From: CALROG01 sp943369755
GTDB lineage: Bacteria; Pseudomonadota; Gammaproteobacteria; Burkholderiales; Burkholderiaceae_C
Reading direction: 5' to 3'
Assembly: GCA_943369755.1 (NCBI GenBank)
Contig: CALROG020000006.1
Coordinates: forward strand, 62,001-126,000
Length of the DNA: 64,000 nt
The notes under the pieces are model-generated. The model saw only the letters and a program-made list of their open reading frames with translations, had not been told where the DNA came from and ran no database searches. The position numbers and the translations under genes were made by a program. This document shows positions 50,350 to 58,614 of the stretch, in pieces. The stretch's first letter is position 1; the number at the start of each line of letters is the position of its first letter.

Positions 50350-51948
50350 TCAGCCTTCAGGCCCGGCTGAATCTGCCGGCCCAGTGCCGCCAGCACCGCT
50401 GCCGCCCGGCTTGCGCCGCCTGCGACGGCGCTTCTTCGGTGCGCCTTCGCCTTCACCTTCGGGCGTGTCGTCGTTGCGTTCACCGGGTTCAGGCGGCGCC
50501 ACCGCAGCAGGACCACCAGCAGGGCCAGCAGCGGCACCGGGCGCGGGCTGCGGGCGCGCTACGCGCACCCGGCGCGCGCCGCCCTTGCCTTGCTCGTCGC
50601 GGGCCTGGGCAATCAGGTCTTCACGCCCGGCGTCGCTGGCCAGGCTGAACTCCTGCCACCAGTCGGCCAGCACCACGTCCACCTCGCCCGCATCGGCGCG
50701 CAGGCGCATGAAGTCGAACCCGGCGCGAAAGCGTGGCTGCTCCACCAGGCCCCAGGGCGTGCTGCCCACGCGCTTTTCAAAGCGCGGCTGCATCATCCAG
50801 ATCTCGCGCATGTCGGCGGCCAGCTTGCCGCGGCCCGACACGTCGCCAATGCGGGCGTTGAACACGTCGTCAATCGCGTCTTGCAGCGCCGGGAAGGGGT
50901 GCTGTTTTTGCGCCAGGCGGTTGGCCCAGCCGTCGCGCACGTCGGCCCACAGCACGCAGGCCAGCAGGAAGCTGGGGGCCACGGGCTTGCCCTCGCCCAC
51001 GCGGCGGTCGGTGTCTTGCAGCGCGGCCTTCACAAACTGCTGCTCGGCGCGCTCCACCACCACGTCCAGCAGCGGGTAGATGCCGCGCGCCAGGCCCAGC
51101 TTTTTCAGCTGCTCGATGGTGGCCAGCGAATGGCCGGTTTGCAGCAGCTTGAGCATTTCATCAAACAGGCGGCTTTGCGGCACGTCGGCCAGCAGCGGCT
51201 GCGATGGCACCAGCGCGGCGGCGGTTTTTTTGTCCAGCGTAAAGCCCAGCGGGCTGAGCTTGGCGGCAAAACGCACGGCGCGAATAATGCGCACCGGGTC
51301 TTCGCGGTAGCGGGTGGCCGGGTCCCCGATCATGCGCAGCAGGCGCTTTTTGGTGTCGGCAATGCCGCCGTGGTAGTCCACCACCACCTGCGTTTGCGGG
51401 TCGTAGTACATGGCGTTGATGGTGAAGTCGCGCCGGGTGGCGTCTTCGTCTTGCGGGCCCCACACGTTGTCGCGCAGCACCCGGCCGGTGGAGTCCACGG
51501 CGTGCTTCATGCCGGCCAGCTCGCCCTTGCTGGTTTTTTCGTTGCCGGCCACTTGTTCGGCGGCGGCGTTGTCCATTTGCGCCCGGAAGGTAGAGACCTC
51601 AATCACCTCATGCTCGCGCCCGCGGCCGTACACCACATGCACGATGCGAAAGCGCCGCCCAATGATGAAGGCGCGCCGAAACAACCCCTTGACCTGCTCG
51701 GGCGTGGCGTTGGTGGCCACGTCAAAGTCTTTCGGCCGCAGGCCCACCAGCAGGTCGCGCACCGCGCCGCCCACGATGTAGGCCTTGTAGCCGGCTTGCT
51801 GCAACGTCTGCACCACATTGACGGCACGTTCGTCCACCAGTTGGGGGTCGATGCCGTGCACCGCGTGGCCCACCTCTTCACGCTTGCCGAAACGGGGTTT
51901 TTTGCTGCTGGTGGTACCGAACAGCTTGTCGATGAATTTCTTGATCAT
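50350..51948 (-). CDS. pcnB: Poly(A) polymerase
   Basis: 532 aa polynucleotide adenylyltransferase that adds 3' poly(A) tails and so promotes RNA decay. Nucleotidyltransferase head: AYIVGGAVRDLLVGLRPKDFDVATNATPEQV, FRIVHVVYGRG, RRDFTINAMYYDPQ, then the RNA-binding region with YREDPVRIIRAVRFAAKL. The basic C-terminal tail (PKKRRRRRRKPGG) is longer than in E. coli and lies in a Pro/Gly/Ala-rich stretch. One nucleotide separates it from the HAD gene stop; part of the conserved purM-to-folK neighbourhood. Confidence 0.96.
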   Translation of the reverse strand: MIKKFIDKLFGTTSSKKPRFGKREEVGHAVHGIDPQLVDERAVNVVQTLQQAGYKAYIVGGAVRDLLVGLRPKDFDVATNATPEQVKGLFRRAFIIGRRFRIVHVVYGRGREHEVIEVSTFRAQMDNAAAEQVAGNEKTSKGELAGMKHAVDSTGRVLRDNVWGPQDEDATRRDFTINAMYYDPQTQVVVDYHGGIADTKKRLLRMIGDPATRYREDPVRIIRAVRFAAKLSPLGFTLDKKTAAALVPSQPLLADVPQSRLFDEMLKLLQTGHSLATIEQLKKLGLARGIYPLLDVVVERAEQQFVKAALQDTDRRVGEGKPVAPSFLLACVLWADVRDGWANRLAQKQHPFPALQDAIDDVFNARIGDVSGRGKLAADMREIWMMQPRFEKRVGSTPWGLVEQPRFRAGFDFMRLRADAGEVDVVLADWWQEFSLASDAGREDLIAQARDEQGKGGARRVRVARPQPAPGAAAGPAGGPAAVAPPEPGERNDDTPEGEGEGAPKKRRRRRRKPGGSGAGGTGPADSAGPEG

Positions 51949-52647
51949 TTATTTTTTGTCAAACAGGTCCAGTATGCGCCAGCCGCGCTGCTGGGCGATG
52001 GCACGCAGGCGCGCGTCTGGGTTGGTGGCCACCGGGTGGTTGACCTTTTCCAGCAAGGCCAGGTCGTTGATGGAGTCGGTGTAGAAGGTGCTGCTTACGT
52101 CGGCCCAGCCGATGCCGCGCGCCGCAAGCCACTGCTCCATGCGTGTGACTTTTCCTTCCCGCGCCGACGGCACACCTTTTATTTCGCCGGTGATCCAGCC
52201 GTCTGGCCCGCGCTCCAGCTCCACGGCAATCAGCTCGCGCACGCCAAACAGCTCGGCAATCGGGCGCGTCACAAACTCGTTGGTGGCGGTGATGATCACC
52301 ACCTCGTCGCCCGCCGCCTGGTGCTGCGTTACCAGCGCTTTGGCTTCTTCATTCATGGCTGGCAGCACGGCAGCCCTCATGAAATCTGCGTGAGCCGCTA
52401 TTGATTTTGTAGCGCCGTGGCGCCGGATGGCATCCACCGCAAAGCGCACGTAGTCATGGATGTCCAGCGTGCCGGCCTTGTAGTGGGCGTAAAACTCGTC
52501 GTTTTTCTGCGCAAACACCACCGGGTCGGTCCAGCCGATATGGGTGGTGAACACACCCCAGGAATAGTCGGAGTCAATTGGCAGCAGGGTGTGGTCCAGG
52601 TCGAACAGGGCCAGTTTTGGTTTTGCCGTCGGCTTCACTGTGCTCAC
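51949..52647 (-). CDS. HAD-IB family phosphatase (SerB-like)
   Basis: 232 aa. Catalytic DxD in LALFDLDHTLLP (Asp16, Asp18), motif II Thr in VVIITATNEFVT, Lys and the motif III/IV Asp pair in STFYTDSINDLALLEKV. This orthologue group sits beside hda and pcnB throughout Burkholderiales; phosphoserine- or histidinol-phosphate-like substrates are suggested. Residues 79-92 (ATKSIAAHADFMRA) are encoded by a minus-strand copy of the dispersed 42-bp repeat. Overlaps the hda stop by 4 nt. Confidence 0.92.
   Translation of the reverse strand: MSTVKPTAKPKLALFDLDHTLLPIDSDYSWGVFTTHIGWTDPVVFAQKNDEFYAHYKAGTLDIHDYVRFAVDAIRRHGATKSIAAHADFMRAAVLPAMNEEAKALVTQHQAAGDEVVIITATNEFVTRPIAELFGVRELIAVELERGPDGWITGEIKGVPSAREGKVTRMEQWLAARGIGWADVSSTFYTDSINDLALLEKVNHPVATNPDARLRAIAQQRGWRILDLFDKK
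52372..52413 (-). repeat. 42-bp double-hairpin repeat, copy 8 (inside HAD phosphatase)
   Basis: On the minus strand starts GCTACAAAATCAATAGCGGC, continues TCACGCAG and ends CATGAGGGCT. In frame with the phosphatase it encodes ATKSIAAHADFMRA, the same reading frame as copies 1 and 2. About 34 of 42 bases agree with the intergenic consensus. Confidence 0.8.
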
Positions 52648-53318
52648 TCGCTCTCCAGCATCGACTTGATCAGCGGAATGGTGATGGCGCGCTTGGTTTG
52701 CAGCGCGTAGCCGTCGAGTTGCTCCAGCAACTGCATCAGGCTACCAAGGTCGCGTGAAAACCGGGTGAGCATGAAGTCCATGACCTCGTCACCGAAAAAT
52801 ACGCCGCGCGCATCAGCAGCCTTGCGCAGCACCGAGCGGCGCTCGGGCTCGCTGAGCACCTGGAGCTGAAACACATGGCCCCAACCCAGGCGGGTGCGCA
52901 GGTCTTCGCGCAGCTTCAGGCCTGTGGGGGCCAGGTCACCCGCCGCCAGCACGCCGCGCTGGTGCGTCTGGGCGTTCACAAACCAGTTAAAGGCCGCGTG
53001 CTGCTGCACCGCCGTGTACAAATGCACCTCGTCCAGCAGCACCACCGCCCAGTTTTCATTGAACTCCGGGGGCTCCATCACGCTTGCATCCAGCCAGCCG
53101 GCGCTGGCACCTTGTTCACGCAGGGCCTCGCGCACGGCCTTGAGCAAATGGGTTTTGCCACTGCCGCTGTTGCCCCAAAGATAGGTGGGCACCGGCGAGC
53201 GTGTCGGGCTGCCCACCCACAGTTGCAAGTGGCGCAACGTGGCCTCGTTCGGTCCGGCAAAAAAACCGGCGAGCGTGGGGCCGGTAGCCAGGCCGATGTC
53301 CAGCGCAATTTGCTTCAT
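52644..53318 (-). CDS. hda: Hda, DnaA regulatory inactivator
   Basis: 224 aa AAA+ protein like the DnaA ATPase core without its DNA-binding domain. Walker A LWGNSGSGKTHLLKAV, Walker B VVLLDEVHLY, sensor region LAPTGLKLREDLRTRLGWGHVFQL, and an N-terminal clamp-binding peptide (QIALDIGL, matching the QL(S/A)LxL pattern loosely). With the beta clamp it stimulates DnaA-ATP hydrolysis and prevents over-initiation. Coupled to the HAD gene by an ATGA-type overlap and 27 nt after the AI-2E gene. Confidence 0.94.
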   Translation of the reverse strand: MKQIALDIGLATGPTLAGFFAGPNEATLRHLQLWVGSPTRSPVPTYLWGNSGSGKTHLLKAVREALREQGASAGWLDASVMEPPEFNENWAVVLLDEVHLYTAVQQHAAFNWFVNAQTHQRGVLAAGDLAPTGLKLREDLRTRLGWGHVFQLQVLSEPERRSVLRKAADARGVFFGDEVMDFMLTRFSRDLGSLMQLLEQLDGYALQTKRAITIPLIKSMLESE

Positions 53319-53345
53319 GCCACGGGTGTCATGCCAAAGTGACCT

Positions 53346-54416
53346 TCAGTCCTGGTAGAGCTTGCTGGCCAGGTAGCTGTCGCGCGCCCGGCGAATGGCC
53401 ACCAGCAGCACGGCACTGGCAGGCAGCGCCACCAGCACACCCACAAAGCCAAATAGCTGGCCAAAGGCCAGCAACGCAAAAATCACGGCCAGCGGATGCA
53501 GGCCAATGCGTTCGCCCACCAGGCGCGGCGTCAGGTACAGGCTTTCCAGCACCTGCCCGGCCCCAAACACCACGGCCACCATCACCAGCGCCTTGACCGA
53601 CGCAAACTGCAGCAGCCCGGCCAGGGCGGCCAGCACCAGGCCCAGGCCAAAGCCCAGGTAGGGCACAAACATGGCCAGGCCGGTGAACAGCCCAATGGGC
53701 AACGCCAGGTCCAGCCCAAACAGCGCCATGCCCACGCTGTAGAACACCGCCATGAGCAGCATCACCAGAAGCTGGCCGCGCAGGTACTGGCCCAACACCT
53801 GGTCGGCCTCCTGGGTAAAGCGGTCCACGCTGCCGCGCAGACGCACCGGCACAAAAGCCTGCACCTGGGCCACGATGCGGCTCCAGTCCATCAACAAATA
53901 AAACAGCGCCACCGGAATCAGCACCACATTGCCCAAAATGGCCAGCGCCACGCTGCCGCCCAGCTTGATCGAAGACAACAGCGGGCCCATGGCGTCTTCA
54001 AAATTGGCGTTGAGGTACTTCAAAACAAAATTCTTGATGCTGGCCACATCAAACGACGCGGTCACACCAAGCTGCGCCAGCAGCGGCTGCAGCCAGGTGT
54101 TGAGCTGGTCAAACAGCACCGGTACCTGTTCGCGCAGCAGCGGCACTTCTTTGGCCAGGATCGGCACGATCAACAGCAGCACGCTAAGCAAGGCCAGGAT
54201 GAACAGCAGCTCCACCAGCAGCACCGCCACCACGCGCGGCAGGCGGCCGCGGCCCAAGTCGTCCAGCCAGTTGACCAGGGGCGTCAGCGCATAGGCCAAA
54301 ACCGCAGCCACCACAAAGGGCGTGAGCACCGGGCCCAGTGCCCACAACACCAGCACAAACAGCGCTGCAATCAGCAGCCAGGCGGTGGCCCGTTTCTGGG
54401 AAGAGGTGAATTGCAT
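53346..54416 (-). CDS. AI-2E/PerM-family membrane permease
   Basis: 356 aa from ATG 54416 (MQFTSSQKRATAWLL). Eight predicted helices with family motifs: VLWALGPVLTPFVVAAVLAYALTPLVNWL in two helices, a soluble middle region (about 125-200), YLRGQLLVMLLMAVFYSVGMALFG, and GFVGVLVALPASAVLLVAIR near the C-terminus. PerM/TqsA-type proteins export signals or ions; the substrate is not predictable. Divergent from purM, as is usual in this order. Confidence 0.92.
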   Translation of the reverse strand: MQFTSSQKRATAWLLIAALFVLVLWALGPVLTPFVVAAVLAYALTPLVNWLDDLGRGRLPRVVAVLLVELLFILALLSVLLLIVPILAKEVPLLREQVPVLFDQLNTWLQPLLAQLGVTASFDVASIKNFVLKYLNANFEDAMGPLLSSIKLGGSVALAILGNVVLIPVALFYLLMDWSRIVAQVQAFVPVRLRGSVDRFTQEADQVLGQYLRGQLLVMLLMAVFYSVGMALFGLDLALPIGLFTGLAMFVPYLGFGLGLVLAALAGLLQFASVKALVMVAVVFGAGQVLESLYLTPRLVGERIGLHPLAVIFALLAFGQLFGFVGVLVALPASAVLLVAIRRARDSYLASKLYQD

Positions 54417-54523
54417 ACAGAGGGGGGGTGAACAGGGCAGCAGGGCCAACCCTTAAAATCGGTGGCAAATTCTAGTCCGCCCGCCCTTCAGCCTTGTATT
54501 GCCTCCCTTTGGGTGGCCACCCC

Positions 54524-55555
54524 ATGACCCAAACTCCCCTTTCCTACAAAGACGCCGGTGTTGATATTGATGCCGGTGACGCGCTGGTCGAACGCATCAA
54601 GCCATTGGCAAAAAAGACCATGCGCGAGGGCGTGCTGGCCGGCATTGGCGGCTTTGGCGCCCTGTTTGAGGTGCCCAAGCGCTACAAAGAACCGGTGCTG
54701 GTCAGCGGCACGGACGGCGTGGGCACCAAGCTCAAGCTGGCATTTGAATGGAACATGCACGACACCGTGGGCATTGACCTGGTGGCCATGAGCGTCAACG
54801 ACGTGCTGGTGCAAGGGGCCGAGCCTTTGTTCTTTCTGGACTACTTTGCCTGCGGCAAGCTCGACGTGGATACCGCTGCCGCCGTCGTGGGCGGCATTGC
54901 GCGTGGCTGCGAGCTTTCGGGTTGCGCACTGATTGGCGGCGAAACCGCCGAAATGCCCGGCATGTACCCCAGCGGTGAATACGATCTGGCCGGCTTTGCG
55001 GTGGGTGCGGTAGAAAAGTCAAAAATCCTGACGGGTGCCAGCGTGGCACCCGGCGACGTGGTGCTGGGCCTGGCCTCCAGCGGTGTGCATTCCAACGGCT
55101 TCAGCCTGGTGCGCAAGTGCATAGAACGCGCGGGCAGCAACCTGCCCGCCACACTGGACGGCAAGCCGTTCCGCCAGGCGGTGATGGAGCCGACCCGGCT
55201 GTACGTCAAGAACGTGCTCGCAGCGCTGGCCGCCCACCCGATCAAAGCCCTGGCCCACATCACCGGCGGTGGCCTGCTGGAAAACATCCCGCGGGTGCTG
55301 CCCGACGGCACCGCCGCGCATTTGAAAAAGGGCAGCTGGCCACAAACCGAACTGTTTGCCTGGCTGCAAAAGACTGCCGGTATCGACGACTTTGAGATGA
55401 ACCGCACCTTCAACAACGGCATTGGCATGGTGGTGGTGATTGACGCCGCCCACGCCGACGCCTGCGCAGCGACCCTGCGTGCCGCAGGCGAGACGGTGTA
55501 CCCCATTGGCACCATTGCCCAGCGCGGCGACGGTGCGCCAGTCATCGTCGCCTGA
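54524..55555 (+). CDS. purM: Phosphoribosylformylglycinamidine cyclo-ligase
   Basis: 343 aa AIR synthetase, step five of purine synthesis. Landmarks: LSYKDAGVDIDAGDALVERIKP, VSGTDGVGTKLKLAF, VAMSVNDVLVQGAEPLFFLDYFA, CALIGGETAEMPGMY, GLASSGVHSNGFSLVRK, AHITGGGLLENIPRVLP. Full-length. Start 54524 (MTQTPLSYKDAGV) rather than the in-frame ATG ten codons earlier, as the family begins there. Confidence 0.97.
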   Translation: MTQTPLSYKDAGVDIDAGDALVERIKPLAKKTMREGVLAGIGGFGALFEVPKRYKEPVLVSGTDGVGTKLKLAFEWNMHDTVGIDLVAMSVNDVLVQGAEPLFFLDYFACGKLDVDTAAAVVGGIARGCELSGCALIGGETAEMPGMYPSGEYDLAGFAVGAVEKSKILTGASVAPGDVVLGLASSGVHSNGFSLVRKCIERAGSNLPATLDGKPFRQAVMEPTRLYVKNVLAALAAHPIKALAHITGGGLLENIPRVLPDGTAAHLKKGSWPQTELFAWLQKTAGIDDFEMNRTFNNGIGMVVVIDAAHADACAATLRAAGETVYPIGTIAQRGDGAPVIVA

Positions 55556-55702
55556 AGGCCCGGCGCGGGCCAAACCGCGTCGCTTAACGTTGCTTTGCTA
55601 CAAAAAGACTAGCGTGTCAGGCACGTCTGGTCTGGACTTACCGGCATTTTTGTACCAAACTGTATCGTTCCGTACCGATTCATTACGCAACGAGGGTCAA
55701 GC

Positions 55703-56587
55703 ATGCCGGTCATCGCAGTCGTCAACCGCAAAGGCGGCAGTGGCAAAAGCACACTGTCGGCCCATATTGCGGCCTGGTGCGCCCGGCAAGGCCATTCGGT
55801 CATGTTGGGGGACGTTGACCGCCAGCAGTCCAGCCGCGCCTGGCTTCGACGCCGGGCCCCCAACCTGCCCGCCATAGCGCCCTGGGCGCTGGACCAAAAG
55901 AACGTGCTGCGGGTGCCCACCGGCATCACCCATGTGGTGCTGGACACGCCTGGCGGCATTCACGGCTTTGAACTCGCCCGGGTGGTGATGTTTGCCGACG
56001 CCATCATCATGCCGGTGTGCCATTCGGTGTTTGACCGCGAATCAGCCGCCGCCTGCCACGCCGAACTGATGGCACTGCCGCGTGTGGCCAGCGGCCGCTG
56101 CCGCCTGGCCACGGTGGGCATGCGCATCGACGGCCGTACCAACGCCGGCGAGGTGCTGCGCAACTGGTCGAACGAACTGAACCTGCCCTTTTTGGGGGTG
56201 CTGAGGGAAACCCAGCTCTATGTGCGCTGCCTTGAACGCGGCTTGACTGTTTTTGACCTCACCCCCAGCCAGGGCGCAACCGATCTGGCGCAGTGGCAAC
56301 CCATCATCAACTGGATGACGCCACTGCTCAACCCGGCACAGGCCGCCAATGACCCATCACCCGGTGCCCGTGCCACCACCCGCCCCGGCACGCTGGGCAG
56401 CTCAAGGCCCAACAGCCTGAAGCCCGCGCAAGACTCGCTGGTGCATGGTGGGCGCCTGTCGGCCTTTGCAGCGGCCACCCGGCCCGCCGCCGTGCCGGCG
56501 CAGCCGGTGAACAAGCCCTCATTGCCGCGCCCGTCCAACCCCGGTGAAGCCTCGCAAATTCCGCAGTTTCTCAAGCGCGGTACCTGA
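55703..56587 (+). CDS. Orphan ParA/VirC1-type ATPase
   Basis: 294 aa. Deviant Walker A VIAVVNRKGGSGKSTLSAHIAAW with both Lys, DVDRQQSSRAWL (switch I), VVLDTPGGIHG (switch II) and VCHSVFDRESAAACH. The fold ends near residue 215; a Pro/Ser/Thr-rich tail of about 75 residues follows and ends in SQIPQFLKRGT. No parB or parS-like element is adjacent, so it probably positions something other than the chromosome. Follows purM after 147 bp and has its own upstream region. Confidence 0.88.
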   Translation: MPVIAVVNRKGGSGKSTLSAHIAAWCARQGHSVMLGDVDRQQSSRAWLRRRAPNLPAIAPWALDQKNVLRVPTGITHVVLDTPGGIHGFELARVVMFADAIIMPVCHSVFDRESAAACHAELMALPRVASGRCRLATVGMRIDGRTNAGEVLRNWSNELNLPFLGVLRETQLYVRCLERGLTVFDLTPSQGATDLAQWQPIINWMTPLLNPAQAANDPSPGARATTRPGTLGSSRPNSLKPAQDSLVHGGRLSAFAAATRPAAVPAQPVNKPSLPRPSNPGEASQIPQFLKRGT

Positions 56588-56667
56588 GCACGCGCAAGCC
56601 AAGAAGGCGCAGCGGCAACCCATGTAGAGTGGCCGCCTGAACGGGAAGCCCTGCAAAGGGGCAGGCC

Positions 56668-57153
56668 TCACTGGCGCACAAACTCCATGATCCAGTTGAC
56701 TTCCCAGGACTTGCCACCGTCTTGTGAGAACGCCTGCTCCCAAATTGGGCTCTGGCCGGGGTTCATCTGCCAGGTGAAGCGGATGCTGATTGGCTTGCCA
56801 TTCAAAGCATCTTGCGCGTAGAACGTCCCCACTGTGCCGCAGAACTTGCCAACAACTGGCACTTCAAGTTTGTGAGGGGCGCGATGATCCAGCCACCAGA
56901 TGGCCCATTCCTGTGATTCTTGGTCATAGGAGCGCAAAGCCACTGCCTTGACATCCCCATCAGGGAAATGCAGTACGTTGTCTTCAACATTGCCAAACCC
57001 ACCAAGAATCTTGCGGGTGGACGAAGTACCTGTGAATTCTGTCCAGTCGGTGCAATCTGTCAGCCTCGAGTTGAGACGGCGATGGCGGACCTTCCAGTCT
57101 CCGATCATGAAGTCGAAGTCAGTTGGGGCGACGAGTGAGGTGGAAGACGACAT
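56668..57153 (-). CDS. DUF1579-like lipocalin-type protein
   Basis: 161 aa: FDFMIGDWKVRHRRLNSRLTD, GTSSTRKILGGFGNVEDNVL, LRSYDQESQEWAIWWLDHR, FSQDGGKSWEVNWIMEFVR. The 'D-F-x-x-G-x-W' opening and the SYD...W.I.W.D pattern are those of small beta-barrel proteins related to DUF1579. Probably a ligand-binding cytoplasmic protein; no substrate is evident. Stands alone on the minus strand, 80 bp downstream of the convergent ParA gene. Confidence 0.75.
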   Translation of the reverse strand: MSSSTSLVAPTDFDFMIGDWKVRHRRLNSRLTDCTDWTEFTGTSSTRKILGGFGNVEDNVLHFPDGDVKAVALRSYDQESQEWAIWWLDHRAPHKLEVPVVGKFCGTVGTFYAQDALNGKPISIRFTWQMNPGQSPIWEQAFSQDGGKSWEVNWIMEFVRQ

Positions 57154-57274
57154 TTACTTTCGGCTGCGCGAGCCCCGGATGATCGTGTGTGAGGCCCAAA
57201 GTAGAAGGCACCGGCGCGCGGCCGATGACCGTTGCAAAGCACCGCCGCTCGCGCGCGTGCGGTGGGCTGCCGGG

Positions 57275-57823
57275 CTAGAGCGCATTTTGTAGCTCGGCTG
57301 AGGAGACGATTGTTGCGTACTCACCCTGCAAGTTCGCGAGCGCCATGGCGTGAACCTCATCGGCCGTGCGATGAACCCCGTTGTAGTCGGCCTTGGCGAA
57401 GGCATACGTTGCGTCTGAGGCGACATAGGTCTTAAACCCAAGGTTTCCGGCCGTGCGGGCCGTTGCCTCGACCGAATTGTTGGTACTGACCCCAACGATG
57501 GCGAGTGCGCCTAGGCCTCTGGCGTGGAGCCAACGTTCAAGCCCTGTATTGACAAAGGCGTCGGGTACGTTTTTCTCGACGACGTGCTCGCTGTCGAGTG
57601 GCGCAAGTTTGGGCTGAAACTCAACCCCCGCTTGGCCCGGCCAGAACGGGGAACCTGGTGTTCTGGAGATGTGGCGCACGTGAACGATGGGCGCCTTGGC
57701 TGCACGCCAAGCGGAAAGCAGCTCAGCGATGGCTTTCTCAGCGCCGACATTGTTTCTCGCGCCAGCGGTTGGCTCGCTCATGCCGCGCTGCATATCGATG
57801 ATGACTAAGGCGGGTCGATTCAT
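57275..57823 (-). CDS. Isochorismatase-family hydrolase with Ser at the nucleophile position
   Basis: 182 aa from ATG 57823 (MNRPALVIIDMQRGM). Isochorismatase fold with catalytic Asp10, Lys84 (VVEKNVPDAF) and cis-peptide GVSTNNSVEATARTAGN. In active cysteine hydrolases of this family the residue before V-E-x-T-A-R is Cys; here it is Ser117. The SNNS/TNNS form occurs in a subgroup, so it may be an alternative enzyme rather than a dead one. Also Phe/Lys-rich DATYAFAKADYNG. Substrate unknown. Confidence 0.85.
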   Translation of the reverse strand: MNRPALVIIDMQRGMSEPTAGARNNVGAEKAIAELLSAWRAAKAPIVHVRHISRTPGSPFWPGQAGVEFQPKLAPLDSEHVVEKNVPDAFVNTGLERWLHARGLGALAIVGVSTNNSVEATARTAGNLGFKTYVASDATYAFAKADYNGVHRTADEVHAMALANLQGEYATIVSSAELQNAL

Positions 57824-57896
57824 AGGACGGCAATGCGCTCCAACGTTTGAATTCAGCGGCCGCCAAAGGCAGTCCGCTGGCATGACGGGTTGGGCG

Positions 57897-58322
57897 TCAC
57901 TTCGCGCCCGCCGTACTTCTCTTCTTCAAGTGATACGTGAGCGACGCCACTACGCACATTGTCAGGGAATCGTTTGGTAATTTGTCTTCCAGCCCGAACA
58001 CGAGCGCCCGGTTTCCTTCGAACTTGAAGTCATTGGGAAACAAGGTTCTGAAGGTTTCGACCAAGTTTGTCTGGCAGTTGAAGTACATCGCGTATTGATT
58101 TGGACTCTTCTTCTTCCAGTCGATTCGAACCGTGCTGCCGCTCTTGTTTCTTGTGACGTAGGCAGGCTCGCCCCACTTCAGTGACTCCTCAATTTCTCCC
58201 GTGCCTTGCGCAGTTGACGCCGATTGGAGGATGAGTTCTCTGAGGGCGAGTAGCTTCGGGCGCACGTGGGGCGGATACGCGTTGAACTTTGCGGCAACTT
58301 CTGCACTGGCGAAAGGCGTCAT
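57897..58322 (-). CDS. DUF1801 (YdhG-like) protein
   Basis: 141 aa from ATG 58322 (MTPFASAEVAAKFNAYPP). Matches DUF1801: YPPHVRPKLLALRELILQSA, IEESLKWGEPAYVTRNKSGSTVRIDWK, YAMYFNCQTNLVETFRTLFP. A small cytoplasmic alpha/beta fold of unknown role. The 74-bp gap to the isochorismatase gene suggests they could be read together. The 292 bp upstream (58323-58614) hold no supported gene, only repeat copy 9. Confidence 0.85.
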   Translation of the reverse strand: MTPFASAEVAAKFNAYPPHVRPKLLALRELILQSASTAQGTGEIEESLKWGEPAYVTRNKSGSTVRIDWKKKSPNQYAMYFNCQTNLVETFRTLFPNDFKFEGNRALVFGLEDKLPNDSLTMCVVASLTYHLKKRSTAGAK

Positions 58323-58544
58323 GTGAACCCCACAATTTAGTAATCCTGTGACGCCCAACGTGATGTAGACGAGCACCTATCTTGGCATTCCCAAGCCAGG
58401 CAACGAAACAAACTGGGCAAGCGCCTTTCCGCTCCGCAGTGCAACACGGCGCAACGCCGTTTGCGGCCTGCATTGTCGGCGCTTTTGCTGCCCATAAACA
58501 AGGTCATCAGCTTGCCCACCAAACCGGTTTTCCATATTCCAGGT

Positions 58545-58586
58545 GCTATAAATTTAATAGTGGCTCCCGCAGCATCCATGCGGGCC
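58545..58586 (+). repeat. 42-bp double-hairpin repeat, copy 9 (intergenic)
   Basis: Starts GCTATAAATTTAATAGTGGC and ends ATGCGGGCC, then AGGGGCTGTTTTTGCCTGAA, the longest extended form. Lies between the DUF1801 gene and the SirB1 stop, in an otherwise featureless 292-bp gap. Confidence 0.9.
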
Positions 58587-58614
58587 AGGGGCTGTTTTTG
58601 CCTGAAACCAGGCT

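Noticed and set aside
55597..55620. GCTACAAAAAGACTAGCG before the ParA gene, resembling the start of the 42-bp repeat
   Set aside because: Only the first hairpin half is similar; spacing differs and the TGCGGGCT end is missing. Could be a related repeat, but not supportable from one copy.
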